Origin: Eggerthellaceae bacterium
Lineage (GTDB): Bacteria > Actinomycetota > Coriobacteriia > Coriobacteriales > Eggerthellaceae
NCBI GenBank assembly: GCA_003452695.1
Contig: DMNP01000220.1
Span: 1-25,161, forward strand
DNA: 25,161 nucleotides
Reading direction: 5' to 3'
Position numbers and translations under genes: made by a program. This document shows positions 20,256 to 25,161 of this stretch, one piece after another. Each line of letters starts with the position of its first letter. Positions within the stretch are counted from its first letter, which is position 1. Under the pieces are notes generated by a model that saw nothing but the letters and a program-made list of their open reading frames with translations, had not been told where the DNA came from and ran no database searches.

Positions 20256-21632
20256 TTAGTAATCCTGGTCGTCGGCGTAGTCCATGAAGCGCGTGTAATC
20301 GGCCACGAAGGCAAGCCGGATATCGCGCGTCGGACCGTTGCGGTGCTTGGCCACGATAAGCTCGGCCGTGTTCAGCGGTGGGCGCCCCTCCTGCTCGGCT
20401 TCGGTTTCGTCCATGGAACGGTCGATGAACATGACGATGTCGGCGTCTTGTTCGATAGAGCCCGATTCGCGCAGGTCCGAAAGCTGCGGGCGCTTCTTGC
20501 CGCGCATTTCCACGGCGCGCGACAACTGCGAGAGCGCTATGACGGGCATGTCCAATTCCTTCGCGAGTACTTTCAGGCCACGCGAAATCTCGCCGACCTC
20601 CACCGCGCGGTTGCCATCGCGCCGAGCCGTCTGCGGTTGCATGAGCTGCAGGTAGTCCACGATGATCAGGCCCTTGCCGCTTTCCACCTGGCGCAGCTCG
20701 CGGCGCGCCTTCGCGCGGGCCTCCAAGATGGAAAGGCCCGGGGAATCGTCGATGAACAACTCCAGCTTGGCCAGGCGATTCGAAGCGTCGGCAATGGCCC
20801 CCCAGTCGCCTTCGGTTATGCCATAGCCGCCGCGGATCTTGGACAAGTTCACGCGCGCCTCGGCGCAGAGTATGCGCTGGACCAGCTGCCCGGCGCTCAT
20901 CTCCAGCGAGAAGAAGGCCACCGAAGTGCCGCGCTGCGCAGCGTTCACGGCCATGTTCAACGCAAACGAGGTCTTGCCCACACCCGGTCGAGCGGCAAGG
21001 ATAACCAGGTCGCCGCCGCGCAGGCCATGGAACAAGTCGTCCACGTCCTTGAAGCCCGTGGGCACGCCCGCCATATGCGACCCCTGCTCTGCAAGCTTGG
21101 TAATTTCCTCGAAAGCGTCTGTGAGCAACACGTCCATCTTCGTGAACGACGACGACACGCGTTTCTCAGTTACCTCGAACAGGGTGCGCTCCGCGTCTTC
21201 CACCACTTCGTCCAAATCGTCGGGCGCGTTGTAGGCCAATGCGCTTATCTGGGTGGATGCGAAGATCAGGTCGCGCAGGATGGAGGTGCGCTTCACGATG
21301 TCGGCATGGTTCGACCAATTGGTAAGGGCAAAGGTGTTGTCGGCCAGCTCGATAATGTACGAACGCCCACCCACGGCGTCGAGCTGCCCCGATGCATTCA
21401 GATTGTCTGCCAGCGATATCTGGTCCACCGGAATGCGGCGCGCATGCAAATCGGACACCGCCTCGTAGATAATGCGGTGCGCGGGACGAAAGAAGTTCTC
21501 GGGGCGCAGCTTCAGCATTATCTCCTCGAGGATGTCGGAATTCAGCATGCATGCTGCAAGCACCGATTTCTCGGCTTCTATATTGCGTGGAATTGGCTTT
21601 TCCTCGGTCGATGCATTGTTGTGCGCAGGCAT
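20256..21632 (-). CDS. dnaB: Replicative DNA helicase DnaB
   Basis: DnaB unwinds DNA at the replication fork as a hexamer. The 458-residue protein has the N-terminal helical domain (PRNIEAEKSVLAACMLNSD, about 14-110) and a RecA-type motor domain with Walker A ARPGVGKTS and Walker B LIIVDYLQLM. The conserved DLRESGSIEQDAD and FFSLEMS segments are also present. There is no intein, which this gene often carries in Actinobacteria. ATG 21632 is chosen because AAAGGG precedes it by five bases; an upstream GTG would overlap that site. It lies downstream of rplI in the usual rpsF-ssb-rpsR-rplI-dnaB order, but a hairpin and a possible promoter separate it from rplI, so it may be transcribed separately. 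Confidence 0.97.
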   Translation of the reverse strand: MPAHNNASTEEKPIPRNIEAEKSVLAACMLNSDILEEIMLKLRPENFFRPAHRIIYEAVSDLHARRIPVDQISLADNLNASGQLDAVGGRSYIIELADNTFALTNWSNHADIVKRTSILRDLIFASTQISALAYNAPDDLDEVVEDAERTLFEVTEKRVSSSFTKMDVLLTDAFEEITKLAEQGSHMAGVPTGFKDVDDLFHGLRGGDLVILAARPGVGKTSFALNMAVNAAQRGTSVAFFSLEMSAGQLVQRILCAEARVNLSKIRGGYGITEGDWGAIADASNRLAKLELFIDDSPGLSILEARAKARRELRQVESGKGLIIVDYLQLMQPQTARRDGNRAVEVGEISRGLKVLAKELDMPVIALSQLSRAVEMRGKKRPQLSDLRESGSIEQDADIVMFIDRSMDETEAEQEGRPPLNTAELIVAKHRNGPTRDIRLAFVADYTRFMDYADDQDY

Positions 21633-21695
21633 GTGCACCCTTTCTTGCCCGTTTGCAAAAAGCGCGCGGCTTGTGGCCGATATGGTTCAGACCCT

Positions 21696-21725
21696 ATCTT
21701 ACGCCAGTCATAGAGCCAGTTCAGG
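21696..21725 (-). promoter_or_regulatory. Possible dnaB promoter
   Basis: On the minus strand CTGAAA (21725-21720) and TAAGAT (21701-21696) are separated by 18 bp. The leader to the ATG would be about 55 nt. The match is moderate and no other support is available. Confidence 0.35.
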
Positions 21726-21777
21726 TACTATTTTTGGCTCCCAGCCGACAGCGTAGGCCACTCCACCCCGCAATGGG

Positions 21778-21818
21778 GAAAACCCCTTCGCCCGAACTGG
21801 GGCAGAAGGGGTTTTCCA
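21778..21818 (-). terminator. Hairpin terminator after rplI
   Basis: A 13-bp perfect stem (21778-21790 with 21806-21818), with GCCC/GGGC pairing inside the loop, lies 34 nt past the rplI stop. On the minus strand the 3' arm contains GGGGTTTTCC, so the T-run is within the stem. Confidence 0.65.
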
Positions 21819-21851
21819 CGTTTTCCACACCTTGCAAATGTGGAAACTGGT

Positions 21852-22442
21852 TTATTCCTCGTCCGCAGATTCCTCAGAAGTCTCCTCGGCCTCCACGGCT
21901 TCCTCGGCTACTTCGGTTTCCTCGGCAGCGGTTTCGGCCTCGGCAACCACCTCTTCGGCCTGCTCGGCCTCTTCGGCGGCAGGCTCGGCATTGCCGGCCT
22001 CGTCCACGACGTTCAGCTTCAACGCAGCCTTTATTTCGCGATACAGCGAAACGGCAACCTCGTGCTCGCCGACGACCTTTATCGACTGACGCGCATCCAC
22101 GCGACGGCGGTCGATTTCCAGGTCGAGCTGCGCCTTCACGGCGTCGACAATCATCTGGCTGGTAACGGAACCGAACAGGATGCCCTCGTCGCCGACCTTC
22201 GCCTTAATCTCGACCGGAGCCGCCTCGAGCTTCTGCTTCAGCGATTCGGCGTTGGCAATGCGCACCTCTTCGCGCTTCGCGATGTTCTTGCGACGCTGCT
22301 CGAGCTGCTTCAGGTTGCCATCGGTCGCCTTCACGGCAATGCCCCTGCGCAGCAGGTAGTTGTTCGCGAAACCGCGGGAAACCTCGATAACGTCGCCTTC
22401 ACCGCCACGACCGTGCAGCTCTTCGAGAAGAATGACCTTCAT
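21852..22442 (-). CDS. rplI: 50S ribosomal protein L9 with an acidic C-terminal tail
   Basis: L9 binds 23S rRNA near the base of the L1 stalk and helps keep the reading frame. The first 149 residues are ordinary L9: the N-domain (MKVILLEELHGRGGEGDVIEV start, 1-52), the long connecting helix and the C-domain (about 78-149). They are followed by 47 extra residues (about 150-196) made almost entirely of Glu, Ala, Val and Thr. The tail has no predicted fold beyond possible helix and gives the basic ribosomal protein an acidic end. ATG 22442 has AGGGGGA upstream and the gene starts 14 nt after rpsR. The extension is uninterrupted by stops and in the normal codon style, so it is not a frameshift product. 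Confidence 0.96.
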   Translation of the reverse strand: MKVILLEELHGRGGEGDVIEVSRGFANNYLLRRGIAVKATDGNLKQLEQRRKNIAKREEVRIANAESLKQKLEAAPVEIKAKVGDEGILFGSVTSQMIVDAVKAQLDLEIDRRRVDARQSIKVVGEHEVAVSLYREIKAALKLNVVDEAGNAEPAAEEAEQAEEVVAEAETAAEETEVAEEAVEAEETSEESADEE

Positions 22443-22456
22443 GCGATCCCCCTTCC

Positions 22457-22723
22457 CTAATCGCGACGGCGACGGCGATCGCCGCGGCCGCTTACAGCCG
22501 GCACCGTATAGGGCATGAGCGCCATGGTACGAGCGCGCTTGACCGCATTGGAAATGTCGCGCTGATGCTGCATGCAGGCACCCGTCACGCGGCGCGGCTT
22601 AATCTTGCCGCGGTCGGTAACGTATTTGCGCAGCAGCTGCGTATCTTTGTAATCGACGTAGTCCACCTGGTCCTTGCAGAACTGGCAGTACTTGCGCCGA
22701 GGCTGTTTCGAGTAATCAGCCAT
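22457..22723 (-). CDS. rpsR: 30S ribosomal protein S18
   Basis: An 88-residue S18 that packs against S6 on the platform of the small subunit. The core KPRRVTGACMQHQRDISNAVKRAR is typical apart from minor changes. It keeps cysteines at CQFC and GAC, the zinc-type (C+) form of S18. The C-terminus is Arg-rich (GRGDRRRRRD). ATG 22723 has AGAGGTAGG upstream. It lies between ssb (84-nt gap) and rplI (14-nt gap) in the rpsF operon. Confidence 0.97.
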   Translation of the reverse strand: MADYSKQPRRKYCQFCKDQVDYVDYKDTQLLRKYVTDRGKIKPRRVTGACMQHQRDISNAVKRARTMALMPYTVPAVSGRGDRRRRRD

Positions 22724-22806
22724 TCGTACCTACCTCTTTCTTCTCCATGCAGGGCCCCGTTAACGCAGCGCGTCGATTACGCGTCGTGCGCAGGGCCCTC
22801 CGTTCG

Positions 22807-23295
22807 CTAGAACGGTATATCGTCATCGTATACAGATGAGCTGGCGTCTATTGCAGGAGCGGGCGCAGGGGCGGGATTCGCCGCTGCAGCGGGCTGATAA
22901 GAACCCGCATTTGCCTGGTAGCCACCCGAGCCACCGCCCTGATATCCGCCATTGCCCTGGCCCGAAGAGCGCGATGACATGAATTCCAGGTCGTCTACGA
23001 TAACTTCCAACTTGTTGCGCTTCTGCCCGTCGCGCTCCCACTGCGACCAGCGCAGCTTGCCTTCGATGGCCACTTTCGTTCCCTTGGTAAGGTAATTCGA
23101 GAGGCTCTCGGCACGCGTTCCGAACATCTTGCAATCGATGAAGTTGGCGTAATCTTCCCATTCGCCCGTCTGCGAATTGCGGCGACGATCGTTCACGGCC
23201 ACGCCAATTGCCAGGATGGCCATGCCCGATTGCGTGCGACGCAGCTCTGCATCGCGCGTAAGGTTGCCGGTGATGACGACTCGGTTAATGCTCAT
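22807..23295 (-). CDS. ssb: Single-stranded DNA-binding protein
   Basis: Ssb coats single-stranded DNA and recruits replication and repair enzymes. The 162-residue protein has the OB-fold (about 1-107: MSINRVVITGNLTRDAELR start, WEDYANFIDCKMFGTRAE, KLRWSQWERDGQKRNKLEV), a Gly/Gln/Ala/Pro-rich flexible linker and the conserved acidic tip DDDIPF. ATG 23295 is chosen because GAGGTGG lies just upstream and because it gives the normal N-terminus; an in-frame extension to 23346 has no support. It lies between rpsF and rpsR, the common arrangement. Confidence 0.97.
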   Translation of the reverse strand: MSINRVVITGNLTRDAELRRTQSGMAILAIGVAVNDRRRNSQTGEWEDYANFIDCKMFGTRAESLSNYLTKGTKVAIEGKLRWSQWERDGQKRNKLEVIVDDLEFMSSRSSGQGNGGYQGGGSGGYQANAGSYQPAAAANPAPAPAPAIDASSSVYDDDIPF

Positions 23296-23346
23296 GATTC
23301 CACCTCTTCTAGCCGTGCGCTCGGATTGGCCGAGCGCTCCTTCCAA

Positions 23347-23640
23347 TTAGTCGCGATCGGTGCGCCGCACGATCATGTGACGCTCGACACTGTCGTTGAT
23401 GCGCAGGATGCGATCGAGCTCGGCAATGTGGTCGGGTTCGGCATGGAAGTCGATGAGGATATAGTCACCCTCGGTCAGCTTGTTAATCTCGTAGGCGAGT
23501 TTGCGCTTGCCCCAGTCTTCGTGGTTGTCGATCGTGCCATTGCCCTCGGTAATGACGTTCTCGATACGACCCATAATCTTGACGCGGGCATCCTCTTCGA
23601 GATTCGGAGCAACAAAGAACAGCAATTCGTAAGCCTTCAT
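23347..23640 (-). CDS. rpsF: 30S ribosomal protein S6
   Basis: A 97-residue S6, which binds S18 and 16S rRNA. It begins MKAYELLFFVAPNLEED and contains the typical WGKRKLAYEINKLTEGDYILIDF segment. The C-terminus is short, without the acidic tail found in some species. ATG 23640 has GGAGGTGAG upstream. It is the first gene of the rpsF-ssb-rpsR-rplI unit, and a predicted promoter lies about 75 nt upstream. Confidence 0.97.
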   Translation of the reverse strand: MKAYELLFFVAPNLEEDARVKIMGRIENVITEGNGTIDNHEDWGKRKLAYEINKLTEGDYILIDFHAEPDHIAELDRILRINDSVERHMIVRRTDRD

Positions 23641-23715
23641 CAGCTCACCTCCTCTGGACTAAACGGCCCCGGGCTGGTGAAGGCAATCACCGGGGCAGGA
23701 ATAAATAGCCTGCCT

Positions 23716-23745
23716 ATTCTACCAAAGCGTTCGTTGGCTTCACAA
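23716..23745 (-). promoter_or_regulatory. Predicted promoter of the rpsF operon
   Basis: On the minus strand TTGTGA (23745-23740) and TAGAAT (23721-23716) are 18 bp apart. Transcription would begin near 23709, about 70 nt before rpsF. The rest of the 23641-23973 interval holds this promoter and, at its far end, the terminator of the upstream gene; I see no gene in it. Confidence 0.5.
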
Positions 23746-23910
23746 TAAATCCCCGATAGAAAGACGAACTGCAGCCATGCCGAGCAGATGCGGTTCCCGC
23801 CGAGTTCGGAAACCGCCTCCGACTCACGCGCACAGCATAGCGCACGGCCCTTGCAGCACAAGCCGCCGGCGCTCTCTTCCCCGTCAGATTAACCTGGCGC
23901 GCTTCAAGCA

Positions 23911-23934
23911 AAAAGCCCGTTGGAATCCAACGGG
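23911..23934 (-). terminator. Rho-independent terminator of the acidic hypothetical gene
   Basis: CCCGTTGG (23916-23923) pairs with CCAACGGG (23927-23934) around an AAT loop. On the minus strand the stem is followed, after one C, by TTTTT. It lies about 40 nt past the stop of the gene at 23974. Confidence 0.8.
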
Positions 23935-23973
23935 AATTCCAACGGACCTTGCATGAATCTTGCAGTTTCTCCG

Positions 23974-24468
23974 CTATTCTTCCGTCGCGCCTTCTGCTGC
24001 GTCCGCAACATCGGCGCTGTCGTCCAGGGCCAGATCCTCCATGCCCTGCATGTAGTTCAGGCAGTTGCCAACATAAATCGGCTCGGATGAGAACACGCGA
24101 TTGCCCTCTTCGTCCGCGCTGTACGTAACGCCAATGGCATGGCCGTATTCGTCGCCCGGCACGCCGCCTTGGGCGATAATGCAGTCGCGCTTCTTGCCGG
24201 ACGGCATCTCGATGAACCCGTCGTAGCAAAAGCCATACGCCATGGCCCCCGTCGCGCCCGACACCGTCTTGCGCACCGATGCGAAGCTTTCGTCCACGCT
24301 GTCGGCATCGTGCTCTTCCATCAGCAGGTGGTCCTTCACCGCCAAGGCGGAAAACGGCAGCACGGTCTCGCCTTTCTCCATGCGCTCCTGGGCGTCCTTC
24401 AGGCAATAGCGCAGCACGTTTTCCAGCACCAGCGGAATCTCGATCGTCTCTTGTTGTTGTTCAGCCAC
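23974..24468 (-). CDS. Conserved-looking acidic hypothetical protein, 164 aa
   Basis: A soluble acidic protein with no signal peptide or membrane helix. A helical N-terminal third (VLENVLRYCLKDAQERMEKGE) is followed by a beta-rich middle (FCYDGFIEMPSGKKRDCIIAQGG, GHAIGVTYSAD) and a disordered acidic tail (ALDDSADVADAAEGATEE). Codon use is like its neighbours, and a promoter and a strong terminator frame it, so it is very probably a real single-gene unit. I chose GTG 24468, which sits five bases from AGGGGG; a GTG one codon earlier is too close to that site. I do not recognise the family and give no function. It lies between clpB and the rpsF operon. Confidence 0.75.
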   Translation of the reverse strand: MAEQQQETIEIPLVLENVLRYCLKDAQERMEKGETVLPFSALAVKDHLLMEEHDADSVDESFASVRKTVSGATGAMAYGFCYDGFIEMPSGKKRDCIIAQGGVPGDEYGHAIGVTYSADEEGNRVFSSEPIYVGNCLNYMQGMEDLALDDSADVADAAEGATEE

Positions 24469-24507
24469 CACGGCCCCCTATCCAAACCTTCCGTTGAAAC
24501 GTGTGCC

Positions 24508-24513
24508 ATTATA
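24508..24513 (-). promoter_or_regulatory. Predicted -10 element (TATAAT) for the acidic hypothetical gene
   Basis: A perfect TATAAT on the minus strand lies 40 nt upstream of the start codon. The -35 region (TGCGAA at 17 bp spacing) is poor. It also lies outside the clpB end, so the gene need not depend on clpB transcription. Confidence 0.45.
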
Positions 24514-24579
24514 GCGTGGAATGCCGCACGTTCGCACACTTCCCCTTCCGACCAGCTCTGCAGGACGGGATATGCAGCC

Positions 24580-25161
24580 TTACTCTGCGTCACCGTCGTT
24601 CAGCAATGCGTCGTAATCGATGTCGAGCGGCTTTTCCACCTTGCAGGTGTATCCGCCTTCGGGATTCACGTCTATCAGCACGTGGTCGCCCTCCAGCAAG
24701 TTGCCGCGCACCACCTGGTCGGCAATGCGGTCCACCACTTCGCGCTGGATAAGGCGCTTCAGCGGACGCGCGCCGAACACCGGGTCGTAGCCATCTATTG
24801 CCAGGCTCTCGGTTGCAGCAGGCGTTATGTCCAAGGTGACGCGGCGGTCCTGCAAGCGCTTGCGCACGTCGGCCAGCTGCAGGCCGACGATCGGTTCGAT
24901 GTCGGCGATGGACAGCGCATCGAAAGTGACGATGTCGTCGATGCGGTTCAGGAACTCGGGGCGGAAGGTCGCGCGCAGCGCCTCTTCGATAGCCCGCTGT
25001 TTCGTTTCCTCTGCAGCATCGTCGCCGTTTTCCGAGAACTCGCGAATGAACTGGCTGCCCACGTTCGAGGTCATGATGATTATCGTGTTCTTGAACGACA
25101 CCACGCGCCCCTGCCCGTCGGTAAGCCGCCCGTCGTCGAGCACCTGCAGCAGCACGTTGAA
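24580..25161 (-). CDS. clpB: ATP-dependent chaperone ClpB, C-terminal part (5' truncated)
   Basis: The frame continues beyond the right edge; the visible 193 residues begin FNVLLQVLDDGRLTDGQGR, which belongs to the second AAA+ module. Visible elements are the sensor 1 segment TIIIMTSNVGSQ, the arginine-finger region FRPEFLNRIDDIV, the sensor 2 motif GARPLKR and the D2 small domain (REVVDRIADQVVRGNLLEGD). These identify a Clp/Hsp100 ATPase. The C-terminal length and sequence fit ClpB, the protein disaggregase working with DnaK, better than ClpA or ClpC. The acidic tail (DYDALLNDGDAE) is unremarkable. The ClpB versus ClpC decision would need the missing M-domain. Confidence 0.9.
   Translation of the reverse strand, partial: FNVLLQVLDDGRLTDGQGRVVSFKNTIIIMTSNVGSQFIREFSENGDDAAEETKQRAIEEALRATFRPEFLNRIDDIVTFDALSIADIEPIVGLQLADVRKRLQDRRVTLDITPAATESLAIDGYDPVFGARPLKRLIQREVVDRIADQVVRGNLLEGDHVLIDVNPEGGYTCKVEKPLDIDYDALLNDGDAE

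Noticed and set aside
20343..21713. Plus-strand 456-codon frame opposite dnaB
   Set aside because: Antisense of a certain essential gene, with no start signals and a His/Arg-rich product.
1..25161. CRISPR array, rRNA genes, insertion sequences, riboswitch
   Set aside because: I found no regularly spaced repeats, no rRNA-like segments, no transposase gene and no recognisable riboswitch core in the intergenic regions.

Overview
The window comes from a GC-rich bacterium. The most likely group is the Actinobacteria class Coriobacteriia, probably family Eggerthellaceae. This is an inference from codon use, the rpsF-ssb-rpsR-rplI-dnaB order, Coriobacteriia-style multiheme cytochromes, an AAA-ATPase_like gene and a large surface protein; no single marker gene settles it.

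Layout. 1-1.9 kb: the 3' end of a surface protein gene, two small Cys-containing protein genes, and about 470 bp of hairpin-rich sequence with no confident gene. 1.9-5.1 kb: hcp (hybrid cluster protein), a divergent Crp/Fnr-family regulator, and a convergent FrdX-like ferredoxin gene. 5.3-10.8 kb: a cytochrome c maturation operon, ccmE-ccmF-ccmA-ccmB-ccmC-ccmD. 10.9-13.2 kb: nrfA and an NrfH-like multiheme quinol oxidase gene. 13.4-14.1 kb: a second Crp/Fnr-family regulator. 14.3-14.6 kb: a promoter, a 76-nt tRNA-like sequence, a duplicated tRNA-type 3' end and two terminators. 14.7-16.5 kb: an AAA-ATPase_like/PD-(D/E)XK gene. 16.7-20.2 kb: a two-gene SbcD/SbcC-like (YhaO/YhaN-like) DNA repair operon. 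20.3-23.6 kb, minus strand: rpsF-ssb-rpsR-rplI-dnaB. 24-25.2 kb: an unknown acidic protein gene and the 3' end of clpB.

The central 12 kb reads as one functional block for nitrite ammonification and nitrosative-stress defence. NrfH-like and NrfA carry electrons from quinol to nitrite, Ccm proteins attach heme to these cytochromes, and Hcp with its ferredoxin-like partner would remove NO or hydroxylamine. The most striking observation is a shared operator, TGTTGC-N4-GCAACA. It occurs five times, before hcp, the ferredoxin gene, the ccm operon, nrfAH and the second crp gene. In all five cases the first base of the site lies exactly 37 nt upstream of the first base of a TAnnnT -10 hexamer, which puts the site centre at -41.5. 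This looks like a single class II Crp/Fnr-type regulon, with two candidate regulators encoded inside it.

Other unusual points are a CcmE with two OB-fold domains and a CxxxY instead of HxxxY heme motif, an NrfA with Arg where calcium-type enzymes have Gln, a five-heme NrfH-like protein with CX3CH and CX4CH motifs, and the noncanonical tRNA-like element.
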